Shown here piece by piece: positions 7,466 to 15,306 of a stretch of DNA of 64,000 nt; the first letter of the stretch is position 1; each line of letters opens with the position of its first letter. The notes beneath the pieces were generated by a model that saw only the letters and a list, made by a program, of their open reading frames with translations, made no database searches and was not told the DNA's origin. The DNA comes from Coprenecus sp902388455 (lineage in GTDB: Bacteria > Bacteroidota > Bacteroidia > Bacteroidales > UBA932). A program made the position numbers and the translations under genes. The stretch lies in assembly GCA_963931615.1 (NCBI GenBank), contig OZ007032.1, positions 186,001 to 250,000 of the forward strand. The letters are read 5' to 3'.

Positions 7466-8569
7466 TCAGAAGCCGACCTGGAGCTGCGTGATGATCATGT
7501 GCGAGGAGGGGATGCCGCTGAAGACCCCCTGACTGTTACTGGAGCGCTGCTGGTAGACGTACTGCGCCTGGAGGCGGCATTTGCGGTAGAAGTTCCACTG
7601 CAGTCCGAAGATGTAGCTGCACTGCCAGTCGCTCAGGGCGATATTCCGGTCCAGATAATCCACCGATGCCACGATGTCGAGAAAATGAGTGGCGGAGCCC
7701 ACGAGGGTGGCGTAGGCGCCCCGGCTCCGGACGGATGCGTCTAGACCTTCCATGTATTCGCTCCTGAGATACATCGGTCCTGCCTCCATTTCCAGACCTG
7801 CGCTCCACCGGTCCCTGCGGTATGTATCCCCGGCCTTGAATGTCCCGTAGGGGCTGTCCGCCTTTGCGGTGCCCTCTCCGAAGTAGACGGAGCCGTGCAC
7901 CTTGAGGAAGCTGACCGGCCTGAGGGCGAGGCTTGCTACTACGTCCTTCCGGTTGTTGGTCTCGGCCGTATTGGACGGCTCGCCGCTGAAGACGCCGACC
8001 CTGTATTCTATCAGATTGCGGTTGTCCTTGCCTATTTTCAGAAATGCGCCTCCCACTTCCAGACCAAGGTCCCTGCCGGCTCCCGCCCCGAAGCATACGT
8101 CCGAGCCGTCGATACCCGCGAGATACTGGACTGCCTGGGCGCCCTTTATTATTTCCAGGACGGAGGGAGACATATTGCTCTCGATCGTGAAGGGGGTCTT
8201 GTACTGCCCGAGGCGGATGTAGAACGCATCCACCGGGCGGTATCTGACGAAGAGCTCATGCAGCTTGAATTTGGACACGTCGGCCATGAAGTAGAGGTCC
8301 AGATGCCTGACGGGCCTGATGTCGGCGATGATCATTGCCCTGTACAGATTGAACTTGTTGAAGGCCCCGTCATGTGCCATGTCGTAGGTGTCGTACTGGT
8401 ATCCGGCCTGGGCATAGCCGCTTACGCTTACCTTTTCCGAAAGGAAACGGACGAGTTTGCTGTCCTTCCGGTCATCTGTTACGGTGCTGAGGGTATCGGT
8501 GGCCGCAGAGGAGCTGATGCATGCAGCGGCGGTCAGGATCAGGGTGAGGATGGTGGCCTTGAGGTGCAT
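7466..8569 (-). CDS. Outer-membrane porin, phosphate-selective OprO/OprP-like family
   Basis: The 367-residue protein has a signal peptide (about residues 1-23) and alternating beta-strand sequence throughout. SVSGYAQAGYQYD opens the barrel, FYIRLGQYKTPF is a typical motif of the porin O/P family, and the chain ends in ITQLQVGF, with the C-terminal aromatic residue used for outer-membrane insertion. Bacteroidota members are usually annotated simply as porins; phosphate specificity should not be assumed. It is monocistronic with its own promoter at 8622-8629. Nothing nearby indicates the substrate. Confidence 0.82.
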   Translation of the reverse strand: MHLKATILTLILTAAACISSSAATDTLSTVTDDRKDSKLVRFLSEKVSVSGYAQAGYQYDTYDMAHDGAFNKFNLYRAMIIADIRPVRHLDLYFMADVSKFKLHELFVRYRPVDAFYIRLGQYKTPFTIESNMSPSVLEIIKGAQAVQYLAGIDGSDVCFGAGAGRDLGLEVGGAFLKIGKDNRNLIEYRVGVFSGEPSNTAETNNRKDVVASLALRPVSFLKVHGSVYFGEGTAKADSPYGTFKAGDTYRRDRWSAGLEMEAGPMYLRSEYMEGLDASVRSRGAYATLVGSATHFLDIVASVDYLDRNIALSDWQCSYIFGLQWNFYRKCRLQAQYVYQQRSSNSQGVFSGIPSSHMIITQLQVGF

Positions 8570-8621
8570 GGCTGTAGGGTGTTGTAGCTGAGTTGATGAA
8601 TCGGTTTGTGTTTCAGGGCGG

Positions 8622-8629
8622 CAAAAATA
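8622..8629 (-). promoter_or_regulatory. -7 box TATTTTTG for the porin gene
   Basis: This is an exact TAnnTTTG match on the minus strand, leaving a leader of about 45 bases before the ATG at 8569. Confidence 0.6.
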
Positions 8630-8666
8630 GGAAAAGACTCCGGAATATGCAACAGCCCTGCCGGCC

Positions 8667-9752
8667 CTACATCCTCAGCCGTCCGAAGTGCAGTGTGCCT
8701 TCAGTGTCCTCAGTCAGGGCGTAGACGGTGTTCTCGGTTCCGTCATAGCACAGTTTCACGATTGTCATGTCTGTCCGTATGAGTTCCAGTGGACGGCCCT
8801 CACGGTCGAACACGGCGATGTCTGAGTACATCTGTCCCATGTCAGGCGTATAGTCGTCGTAGTATTTCTGTACGGGAGTGTGTCCGTCGTAGGCGGTGTA
8901 GATCCTGTCGTCGGTGCAGCAGATGTCGGCGAATCCTGCGATGGTGTTCTCGTTGAAATCATAGGTGTACTCCAGCGCCTCGATGTCCGGCTTCACGAAG
9001 TACCGGATGCCTGTGGGTTCCAGCCGGTCATCCTCTATGGAAAATATCTGCAGTACGGCTCCGTAGAACGTGCCTATGACGCACCGGCTGCCGTCGGGCG
9101 AGAGGTCCATTACGGAATTCCAGTACAGGTATTCGTTCATGCGTCCGGTTTCGTCCGGTATTTCCTGGAGAGTGTGCCGGGACAGAACGTTTCCGTCAAG
9201 GTTCTGGAGCAGCAGCTCTATCGGGAGCTCATCGTCCACCGCGGCGGTGAACCCGGCCTTGCATGTCTGGTTGAGCAGGATGCCGTCTCCGATGTAGATG
9301 CACAGGTTTGTCCTGCCGGTCCCCTCCATTTTTATCTCCCTGACGGGATAGCTGCTGTGAATGAGCGAGTCCACCGGGAAGCACTGCATGAGGTTCTGCG
9401 TCAGGTCGTAGTAGTACAGAGTGTCGTTCCGCAGGGACGGTGCCCTGTCCCCCTGGATGGTCTCGCCCGGTCCGCGTCCTTCCCGGATGGCACCGGCGAC
9501 CGGAGCACCTGTGTGCTTGTCGTAGATATGCAGCGTTTTCCGGGTCTGCATGTTGAGTGCAGGCAGCACTAACCAGTCCTTGTATACGTAAAGATCCTGA
9601 GCGGTATTGAAGAGCAGCCCGTCACCGAGTATCTCGAAACAGGCCTCCCTCTCGACAGGAAATACGGGCGGCTCGTATCTGATATTGTTCCGGCCGCAGC
9701 CGGTCAGGAGCAGTGATGTCGCTAGAAGTGCGGGTGTGAGCAGACGTTTCAT
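8667..9752 (-). CDS. Lipoprotein, predicted six-bladed beta-propeller (paralogue 1)
   Basis: The 361-residue protein starts with a lipoprotein signal peptide whose lipobox is LLTGC (Cys19). The rest consists of repeated strand-turn patterns, for example DGTENTVYALTED near the end, resembling the BF3164/TolB-like six-bladed propeller lipoproteins common in Bacteroidales. It is clearly paralogous to the next gene upstream: both begin MKRLLTPALL and share DLSPDGSR, ERIYTAYDG-like and FDxEGRPLELI segments. No promoter box is visible in the 31-bp gap, so it is probably co-transcribed with that paralogue. The function is unknown. Confidence 0.75.
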   Translation of the reverse strand: MKRLLTPALLATSLLLTGCGRNNIRYEPPVFPVEREACFEILGDGLLFNTAQDLYVYKDWLVLPALNMQTRKTLHIYDKHTGAPVAGAIREGRGPGETIQGDRAPSLRNDTLYYYDLTQNLMQCFPVDSLIHSSYPVREIKMEGTGRTNLCIYIGDGILLNQTCKAGFTAAVDDELPIELLLQNLDGNVLSRHTLQEIPDETGRMNEYLYWNSVMDLSPDGSRCVIGTFYGAVLQIFSIEDDRLEPTGIRYFVKPDIEALEYTYDFNENTIAGFADICCTDDRIYTAYDGHTPVQKYYDDYTPDMGQMYSDIAVFDREGRPLELIRTDMTIVKLCYDGTENTVYALTEDTEGTLHFGRLRM

Positions 9753-9783
9753 GTTGGTAGGAGTTTTTTTAAGTGAATATTTT

Positions 9784-10842
9784 CTATAGCCGTCCGAGGC
9801 GGAGTCTGCCGTCGGTGTCCGTGACTATGGCGTAGACGGTGCCTTCTGTCTCGTCGCAGCACAGCCTGTTGATGCTCAGGCCGGTCTTGATCAGCTCTAA
9901 AGGCCGGCCCTCCCAGTCGAAGACGGCGATGCGGGTGAAGAGCGGATGGTCCTCGGGCATGAATTTGATTATGTTGATGCCGTCGTATGCAGTGTAGATT
10001 CTCTCATTCCCGGCGTAGATGTCCTGAAAGCCGAGTCTGGACCGGTCCGTGTGTTCGTAGTGATGGTTGCGGCTGTGGCGCAGCAGGATCTTCACGAGCG
10101 GCTCGATGTAGTAGTTGAGGCTCCTGAGCCGGAGCGTGTCCCCGATGTCGTAAGTCTCCAGGATGGCTCCCCTCCATGTCCCGAAGACTGCCCGGCTGCC
10201 GTCGGGCGAGAGGTCGCCGCGGGAGGATCGGTAGACGCATTCTCCTAAGTACGGATTCTCTATGGGGTGAATGTCGCAGGCGGCGGTGATTCTGCCCTGA
10301 GCCTTGTCGTACAGCTCCAGCCGGGATGTCCCGGAGAGGGAGTCGGTGTAGCTGTTGTTGTGGTACAGGTACCGGTCTCCGAGGTCCCAGGTCCTGAGAT
10401 TGCTTCCGGGCAGCAGGACGGGACTCTGGCTGACAGTAGGAGTCTCCTCGTCCAGCATGTCGTTTACGCTGAAGACCAGCTCAGTCTCCAGCAGACCGTC
10501 GATATACCGCATCCAGCCGTCCATAAGGGTGGTCATGGCGTATCCGTAGTAATTCCGGCCCGGGGCCTTGCCGAACTGGATGGAGCCGGTCACTTTCTCT
10601 CCGCTGGTCTTGTCGAATATGTGGAACGTGTTGCCGCTCAGGGTGTCGTGTCCGCAGACCAGCAGGTAAGGGCCGTAGACGTAGATGTCCCCGGCATCCC
10701 GCAGGGTCAGCGGTTCTCCGATGAGTTCGAAGCGGGCGCTCCGCTCTGTGGGGAATTCGGGCTCCCGGTATCTGTCCGTGCCGCCGCAGCCGGTCAGGAG
10801 CAGAACTGTCATTAGAAGTGCGGGTGTGAGCAGACGTTTCAT
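9784..10842 (-). CDS. Lipoprotein, predicted six-bladed beta-propeller (paralogue 2)
   Basis: The 352-residue protein has the signal peptide MKRLLTPALLMTVLLLTGC with the lipobox cysteine at 19, then a propeller-like body very similar to its downstream neighbour. The ATG at 10842 was chosen: an alternative TTG at 10866 lies inside the -7 box TAAATTTG at 10864-10871 and cannot be in the message. It heads a two-gene unit. The similarity of signal peptides and motifs points to a tandem duplication followed by divergence. The ligand and role are unknown. Confidence 0.75.
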   Translation of the reverse strand: MKRLLTPALLMTVLLLTGCGGTDRYREPEFPTERSARFELIGEPLTLRDAGDIYVYGPYLLVCGHDTLSGNTFHIFDKTSGEKVTGSIQFGKAPGRNYYGYAMTTLMDGWMRYIDGLLETELVFSVNDMLDEETPTVSQSPVLLPGSNLRTWDLGDRYLYHNNSYTDSLSGTSRLELYDKAQGRITAACDIHPIENPYLGECVYRSSRGDLSPDGSRAVFGTWRGAILETYDIGDTLRLRSLNYYIEPLVKILLRHSRNHHYEHTDRSRLGFQDIYAGNERIYTAYDGINIIKFMPEDHPLFTRIAVFDWEGRPLELIKTGLSINRLCCDETEGTVYAIVTDTDGRLRLGRL

Positions 10843-10863
10843 GGCAGTTTTATTGTTATTCGC

Positions 10864-10871
10864 CAAATTTA
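10864..10871 (-). promoter_or_regulatory. -7 box TAAATTTG for the lipoprotein pair
   Basis: This exact match on the minus strand lies about 20 bp before the ATG at 10842. It contains the rejected TTG start. Confidence 0.65.
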
Positions 10872-10897
10872 GCGATTATTTTCAATATTTTCGCGTT

Positions 10898-11782
10898 ATG
10901 GAAAAAAGAGGTCTGCTGATATACCCCTCGACGACTCCCCGGGGGAACAATGCTTTCGGCTGGTTCCGGGAGGCGGCTGCCCGTCACGGGATGTCGGTCG
11001 AGGTGCTGTTCTACGACGCTCCGGCGGCTGAGGCTCCCGCGGGTGCTCCTGCCTGGAAGCCGGATTTTGTCCTGATGCGGGGGTACAATATCGCCCTGTC
11101 GCGGTGGTATGAGGCTCAGGGTGTACCGGTGCTGAATGCTCCCGAGGCGATGATCCTCTGCCGGGACAAGCTCCGCTGCGGGGAGGTCCTGGCCGCTGCC
11201 GGGGTGCCGGTGCCGGGGGCATTGTCCCCTGAAGAGGCTGGGAGCGGGGACGCATTTCCATTTATCCTCAAGCTCAATTTCGGGTCGAAGGGGGAGAATG
11301 TCTTCCTCGTCCGCGATGCCTCGGAATACCGTTCCGCGCTGGAGGCGTGCCGGCGGGAGGAGGCTCTGCGCCTGGAGGCATTGTCCCGGGGAATCAGCGA
11401 GTTCGGGGAGACACCGGAGGAGGTCCGCCGCGGCTGTGTGCCTGTGCAGCAGGAGTTCGTGGCCACGAGCAGCGGACGGGACATCCGGGTATGGGTGACG
11501 GGGGATGAGGTGGCCGGTCATGTGCTGCGGTACAATCCCTCGAGCTTCAAGTCCAATTTCGCCGCCGGGGGCTCCTTCCGTCAGATTCCGCTGCCTCCCG
11601 CCGCTGCTTCTCTTGCCGTGGCCGCTGCCCGTGCCTGCGGGCTCTTCTTTGCGGGGGTGGACCTGCTGTTCGACGGTCATAACGGCTTCAAGGTCTGCGA
11701 GGTCAATGGCAATGCCGGCTTCCGTACCGCCTCGGCCGACATTCCCGACGCGCTGTTCCGCAATCTGGCCCGCGTCCTCTGA
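10898..11782 (+). CDS. ATP-grasp enzyme, RimK-like
   Basis: The 294-residue protein has the ATP-grasp layout. A short N-terminal Rossmann-like part begins MEKRGLLIYPS. The central segment includes CRDKLRCGEVLAAAGVPVPGA and FILKLNFGSKGENVFLV, where ATP-binding lysines lie. The C-terminal catalytic core has FFAGVDLLFDG and CEVNGNAGFR, whose Asp, Glu and Asn would bind magnesium. RimK-type enzymes ligate amino acids or peptides to carboxylates; the substrate here is unknown. The ATG at 10898 was preferred because earlier in-frame starts lie within the divergent lipoprotein gene. It is transcribed divergently from that gene. Confidence 0.82.
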   Translation: MEKRGLLIYPSTTPRGNNAFGWFREAAARHGMSVEVLFYDAPAAEAPAGAPAWKPDFVLMRGYNIALSRWYEAQGVPVLNAPEAMILCRDKLRCGEVLAAAGVPVPGALSPEEAGSGDAFPFILKLNFGSKGENVFLVRDASEYRSALEACRREEALRLEALSRGISEFGETPEEVRRGCVPVQQEFVATSSGRDIRVWVTGDEVAGHVLRYNPSSFKSNFAAGGSFRQIPLPPAAASLAVAAARACGLFFAGVDLLFDGHNGFKVCEVNGNAGFRTASADIPDALFRNLARVL

Positions 11783-11851
11783 CCAACCCGTGCGTCCTGA
11801 GATGGACGGGAGTATTCCTTGTTCTGCAATCTTGCCCACGCCCTCTGGCAA

Positions 11852-12017
11852 TGGTAAGCAGTGCAGCAGGGTATTTTTGCAAACACTAAGTGATCAGAGA
11901 GTTACGGAAGAGCTGTGATCTTTTCGGGATGTTGTGAGGGGGCGGAAAGATCATGCTTGATTCGCATTGTCTTGAATGTCAGTGTTTTGCAAAATAGGGG
12001 TGCGTCACATCTTACCG
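11852..12017 (+). repeat. ~165-bp inverted-terminus repeat, copy B
   Basis: The left end GGTAAGCAGTG and the complement of the right end (CGGTAAGATGTG) are imperfect inverted repeats extending about 38 bases, both passing through a TTTTGCAAA-like block. The element ends 38 bp from the stop of the RAYT gene. It resembles copy C most, including a shared middle block GTTGTGA(A/G)GG followed by GAAAGAT. Confidence 0.75.
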
Positions 12018-12054
12018 TTGCGGGAACTGGCGGCTCTGAGCCGGATTTGGGCTT

Positions 12055-13002
12055 CTATCCTTGAGGGTTGTGATCCTGGCTGTTCTGAGCCGGACCGTTC
12101 TGCTCCGGACTGTGCTGGCCTGGAGCGCTTTGGCCGTGGAAGACTTGTCCGAGCAGACTGATACTGGTCTGGGTGAGGCGTGCCAGCTGCTTGATGCCCA
12201 GACCGTATTGTTTCCGGAGGATGTCTGCCAGCTGATACTTCTCGTCTATGCTGAGCGCATCGGGAGAAGACTTGCTGAATATTTCGCTGCAGAGGTTCGT
12301 GACGGTGGAGGCCATCTCGCTGTCAGTGTAGCGGGCCCGCCGGAGGATTCCGGATGTCAGCTCCATCTCCATACTGTCGTTGCGCGAGAGGAAGTAGAGC
12401 ATCCTGACAGGGCTGTGGAATATCTCCTCGACGGCGCGGTAGTCAACGTAGCATTTAGGGCAGATGAGTCCGTCGGCCGTTACGGTGTAGTGTCCAGGCA
12501 GCTGTCCGCGGGTGCGGAACAGTTTCTGCTGCCGCCGCTTGCTCATGTGTGCGATATCTGTGACCGGCCGGTTGGCTGTCAGCGTGTTGCCGTCGTTGAA
12601 ATACAGAGGACCGGAGCTCCATCGGTAATGCGTCGGGAGGACGGCCAGTCCGGCTGCGGGAGGGTTGCGCAAGACGTAGGCAATCGCCCGTTTAAGGTAC
12701 TCGTTATCGTCAATTTCTTTCATGCAGATGTCTGCGCGGCTCATGTCGGCCAGGGTGAAAAGTCGCTTCCGGTAGGTCTTGATGAACCCGCCGCAATCCT
12801 CTTCAGTGCCGTGGGCTATGAAATGTACGTGATTGTCCATCAGACAGAAAGCGTGCATGGATATGTCTCTGTCAGCCATGCATGCCGGAATGCTGTTCAT
12901 CCCGAAAATGTAATCGGCGTCAGTCTTGAAAATGATTTCTTTTTCCAGTCCGGCTGTGCAGATGTGCCGGAAATTTTTCTCCTGCTCCATAATCTTTCGC
13001 AT
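12055..13002 (-). CDS. REP-associated tyrosine transposase (RAYT), IS200-like Y1 family
   Basis: The 315-residue protein has the HUH nuclease signature MDNHVHFIAHG (His-Val-His) and, about 80 residues later, AIAYVLRNPPAAGL followed by HYRWSS. This is the catalytic-tyrosine region of the COG1943/Y1_Tnp family (typically RYIxxNPVRAGL...YxWSS). The C-terminal ~30 residues are rich in Gln, Pro, Asn and Ser. RAYTs are single-copy domesticated relatives of IS200/IS605 transposases that act on REP-type repeats. This gene lies between two copies of the ~165-bp repeat. It is intact and has its own -7 box at 13023-13030. A start at Met5 is also possible. Confidence 0.85.
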   Translation of the reverse strand: MRKIMEQEKNFRHICTAGLEKEIIFKTDADYIFGMNSIPACMADRDISMHAFCLMDNHVHFIAHGTEEDCGGFIKTYRKRLFTLADMSRADICMKEIDDNEYLKRAIAYVLRNPPAAGLAVLPTHYRWSSGPLYFNDGNTLTANRPVTDIAHMSKRRQQKLFRTRGQLPGHYTVTADGLICPKCYVDYRAVEEIFHSPVRMLYFLSRNDSMEMELTSGILRRARYTDSEMASTVTNLCSEIFSKSSPDALSIDEKYQLADILRKQYGLGIKQLARLTQTSISLLGQVFHGQSAPGQHSPEQNGPAQNSQDHNPQG

Positions 13003-13022
13003 CTATCGGTTAATGACTGCCT

Positions 13023-13030
13023 CAAAGTTA
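13023..13030 (-). promoter_or_regulatory. -7 box TAACTTTG for the RAYT gene
   Basis: This exact TAnnTTTG match lies 20 bp before the ATG at 13002 and 27 bp from repeat copy C, so expression need not rely on the repeat. Confidence 0.55.
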
Positions 13031-13056
13031 GGAATTATATTCTGACTGTGCAACAA

Positions 13057-13222
13057 CGGTAAGCAGGGACGCGGGTACTTTTTGTAATCGCTCGGAAGTC
13101 AGAGGGTTAAGAAAGAGGGGTGTGCTTGCCGGTGGGTTGTGAAGGCGCGAAAGATTCTCGTTGTGTCGGTAATGCTGTGAAAAATAGTTGATTATGAAAA
13201 TGGGGTGCGTCAGTACTTACGG
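13057..13222 (+). repeat. ~165-bp inverted-terminus repeat, copy C
   Basis: It begins CGGTAAGCAGGGACGCGGG and ends with GGGGTGCGTCAGTACTTACGG; the two ends are inverted repeats of each other. It lies upstream of the RAYT gene in the same orientation as copies A and B. Its right end runs into the 3' end of pgeF: the pgeF stop codon (13217-13219) is supplied by the terminal CTTACGG. Confidence 0.75.
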
Positions 13223-14008
13223 TAATTCCTTAGAGGGTTCGGGCGAGGGGCAGGGATTGAGCATGATGGTGTTGACGGTGCGGCCGCAGGAGGGGCCTTC
13301 GCGGCGGGCAGAGAAGAAGCCGGGGTGGGTGTAGGTGTCGATGCCGGAGATGAGGATGTTGGCGTCGTGGACACCGGCCCTGATGAGGGTCAGGCGGACG
13401 GCCTGGGGAAGGTCTATGTGGAGGCCACCGGACATGGAGCCGGGGATGCGTGGGCCGCGGTCGGTGATAAGGCGGACAACGGTTTTGCCGGTGCCGGCCG
13501 TACCGTAGTCATCAGTGTCCGGCCGGGACCATGTCTCCGGAAATCCGGCGGCGAGGAAGGCCCCGGCGACTTCCGGACCGACCTGGAAGCTTTCCGGGCC
13601 GATGCCGGGACCGATTACCGCCAGGATGTCGGCGGTGCGGGTGCCGTACTTGGAGGCCATCACAGCCAGGGTCTTCGCTGCGATTTTCAGCACCGTACCC
13701 TTCCAGCCGGAATGTACTGCCGCCACGACCCGCCGTACCGGATCGTACATCAGCATCGGTATGCAGTCAGCAGTCCGGGCCCCTATCGCCACACCCGGCA
13801 CGTCAGTCACCAGCGCGTCATAGCCCTCCAGCTCTTCCCGAGTAGTACCTGCCGAAGTCACCACGGCCACCCGGTCTCCGTGCACCTGATGCGCCTGCAC
13901 CACCCTCATCGGCAGCACGGCGTCCCTCAGCGGGGAAAATGCCGTAACTTCAGGGGCTATGTCATATTTCAGCAGGCCGTCGGAACCGCTCGGGAAAATC
14001 TGTCTCAT
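13217..14008 (-). CDS. pgeF: Purine nucleoside phosphorylase / peptidoglycan editing factor, laccase-domain family
   Basis: The 263-residue protein belongs to the YfiH/PgeF/LACC1 family. Its metal-binding residues stand in QAHQVHGD, ARTADCIPML (His, Cys) and AAVHSGWKGT (His). E. coli PgeF (YfiH) helps exclude L-Ser from the first position of the peptidoglycan stem peptide, and several homologues have purine nucleoside phosphorylase or adenosine deaminase activity. The ATG at 14008 is preferred over the TTG at 14023. A TAACTTTG box stands at 14031-14038. The last codons and stop lie inside repeat copy C, so the original C-terminus may have been altered by that insertion. Confidence 0.9.
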   Translation of the reverse strand: MRQIFPSGSDGLLKYDIAPEVTAFSPLRDAVLPMRVVQAHQVHGDRVAVVTSAGTTREELEGYDALVTDVPGVAIGARTADCIPMLMYDPVRRVVAAVHSGWKGTVLKIAAKTLAVMASKYGTRTADILAVIGPGIGPESFQVGPEVAGAFLAAGFPETWSRPDTDDYGTAGTGKTVVRLITDRGPRIPGSMSGGLHIDLPQAVRLTLIRAGVHDANILISGIDTYTHPGFFSARREGPSCGRTVNTIMLNPCPSPEPSKELP

Positions 14009-14030
14009 CTCAGGCAAATACAATTTTCAG

Positions 14031-14038
14031 CAAAGTTA
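14031..14038 (-). promoter_or_regulatory. -7 box TAACTTTG for pgeF
   Basis: An exact TAnnTTTG match on the minus strand, 22 bp before the ATG at 14008 and divergent from the metX promoter. Confidence 0.55.
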
Positions 14039-14062
14039 GGATACTTCTTTGAAAAATTTTTC

Positions 14063-14070
14063 TAAATTTG
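14063..14070 (+). promoter_or_regulatory. -7 box TAAATTTG for the metX operon
   Basis: This exact match predicts transcription starting near 14077, about 208 bases before metX and right at the start of the Met-rich leader frame. Confidence 0.65.
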
Positions 14071-14078
14071 TCTCCGCA

Positions 14079-14159
14079 ATGAGAAAGCACTCCAACATAT
14101 CCATGATGTCCATGCGAATGCATCGCTCTTCGATGCATGGCTTTCTCTTTTGCCGGTAA
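14079..14159 (+). CDS. Putative Met-rich leader peptide of the metX operon
   Basis: A 26-codon frame, ATG at 14079 to TAA at 14157, encodes six methionines (positions 1, 9, 10, 12, 14 and 19), with a dense central cluster MMSMRM. It begins where the transcript is predicted to start and lies upstream of four methionine/threonine-pathway genes. The RNA folds over the same stretch. GAGAAAGC (14081-14088) is complementary to GCTTTCTC (14140-14147), which is followed by TTTT. ATGCATCG (14118-14125) pairs with CGATGCAT (14131-14138), and CCATGC (14110-14115) could instead pair with GCATGG (14135-14140). This suggests attenuation by ribosome stalling at Met codons. Translation is not demonstrated. 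Confidence 0.5.
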   Translation: MRKHSNISMMSMRMHRSSMHGFLFCR

Positions 14160-14285
14160 GTCAAGCGGGATGCGGGCTCCGGCGTATTAAATCCGAAAAC
14201 ATATCAGGTTGACTCCACAGTCCCGAATCTGCCCCGGGGCTGAGAATGGATTTGACGTCAGGGCATCAATGGACATCGACAATCA
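14160..14285 (+). promoter_or_regulatory. Remaining metX 5' leader with further hairpins
   Basis: The rest of the leader can form GCCGG (14152-14156)/CCGGC (14179-14183) and contains the palindrome GCCCCGGGGC at 14231-14240. I see no match to SAM-I, SAM-II or other known SAM riboswitch consensus sequences. Confidence 0.4.
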
Positions 14286-15290
14286 ATGATTCAGGCGGAA
14301 TATATCCACGAAGAACCGTTCCGGTGCGAGGCCGGAGGTACAATCGACAATCTCAGAATAGTCTATCACATATCAATGCCGGGCGGCGGGCCCCGCAAGG
14401 TCATCTGGATCTGTCATGCGCTGACAGCCAATTCGGACCCGGAGGAATGGTGGCCGGAGATGGTGGGTCCGGGCCGGCTCATAGACACGGACCGCTACAC
14501 GGTGGTCTGCGCCAATATGCTCTGCTCGGCCTACGGCTCCTCCGGTCCGGCGCATGGCAGGTTCCTGGATTTCCCGAAGGTGACTGTCAGGGACATCGTC
14601 CGCACCGAGGCTCTCCTGCGCAGGCATCTGGGCATAGGCCGGATAGACCTGCTGATAGGCAGTTCCATCGGCGGTTTCCAGGCTCTGGAATGGACGGTGA
14701 TGGAGCCGGATGTAATCGCGCGGGCGGCTATCATGGCCTGCGGCCCCCGGGTTACGCCCTGGCTGACAGCATCCAACGAGGCCCAGAGGATGGCCATCGA
14801 GGCCGATCCTACGTTTCGCGAGTGCCGCACCCTGAAAGGCGGAGCGGCAGGACTCCGTACCGCCAGGGCCATAGCCCTCATCTCGTACCGCAGCTATCAG
14901 GGGTACAACAGCACTCAGGCCGAGCCGGATGAGGATACCCTCTTCGCGGAGCGTGCCGCTTCCTACGAGCGGTATCAGGGCCGCAAGCTCTCCGACCGTT
15001 TCGACGCCTATTCCTACTGGTACCTGACACATTCCGTGGACAGTCATAACATCGGCAGGGGCCGCGGAGGAGTGGAGGCAGCTCTCAGGAGCATCAGGAC
15101 CCGCTGTGTCATCGTCGGCATAGACAGCGACGCCCTTTTCCCGACTCAGGAGCAGAAGTTCATGGCCCGCAACATCCCCAGGGCCGAGTATCACGAGATA
15201 ACCTCGGCTTTCGGCCACGACGGTTTTCTGCTCGAGTACGGGCAGCTGTCGGCTGTCCTGGGACCGGTGCTGGAAAAAATTAATCAATAA
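14286..15290 (+). CDS. metX: Homoserine O-acetyltransferase
   Basis: The 334-residue alpha/beta-hydrolase transfers an acetyl group from acetyl-CoA to homoserine, committing it to methionine. The nucleophile elbow is GSSIGG (catalytic serine), preceded by the oxyanion region CHALTANSD. The acid and base are in VGIDSDALFPT and SAFGHDGFLLE. Length fits the MetX family rather than the shorter MetA. It opens an operon with thrA (16 bp), metY (9 bp) and asd (overlap), which supplies and uses its substrate. MetX enzymes may use succinyl-CoA in some lineages; the acetyl assignment is by family and by the adjacent O-acetylhomoserine sulfhydrylase. Confidence 0.95.
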   Translation: MIQAEYIHEEPFRCEAGGTIDNLRIVYHISMPGGGPRKVIWICHALTANSDPEEWWPEMVGPGRLIDTDRYTVVCANMLCSAYGSSGPAHGRFLDFPKVTVRDIVRTEALLRRHLGIGRIDLLIGSSIGGFQALEWTVMEPDVIARAAIMACGPRVTPWLTASNEAQRMAIEADPTFRECRTLKGGAAGLRTARAIALISYRSYQGYNSTQAEPDEDTLFAERAASYERYQGRKLSDRFDAYSYWYLTHSVDSHNIGRGRGGVEAALRSIRTRCVIVGIDSDALFPTQEQKFMARNIPRAEYHEITSAFGHDGFLLEYGQLSAVLGPVLEKINQ

Positions 15291-15306
15291 AAAACCATAA
15301 TACATC

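Noticed and set aside
7466..8569. Phosphate specificity of the porin
   Set aside because: The OprO/P family name does not predict substrate in Bacteroidota, and no phosphate genes are nearby.
10685..10897. Longer N-terminus for the ATP-grasp protein
   Set aside because: It would lie inside the divergent lipoprotein gene and upstream of the intergenic promoter region, and it adds no domain.
14154..14180. CGGTAAG at 14154, and GGTAAGC at 21281 and 21890, as further copies of the RAYT-associated repeat
   Set aside because: Only the 6-7 base terminus matches, which is expected by chance in 64 kb; the internal blocks and opposite ends are missing.
14231..14250. GGGGCTGAGA resembling the TPP riboswitch core
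   Set aside because: The other conserved TPP elements are missing and the downstream genes belong to the methionine pathway.
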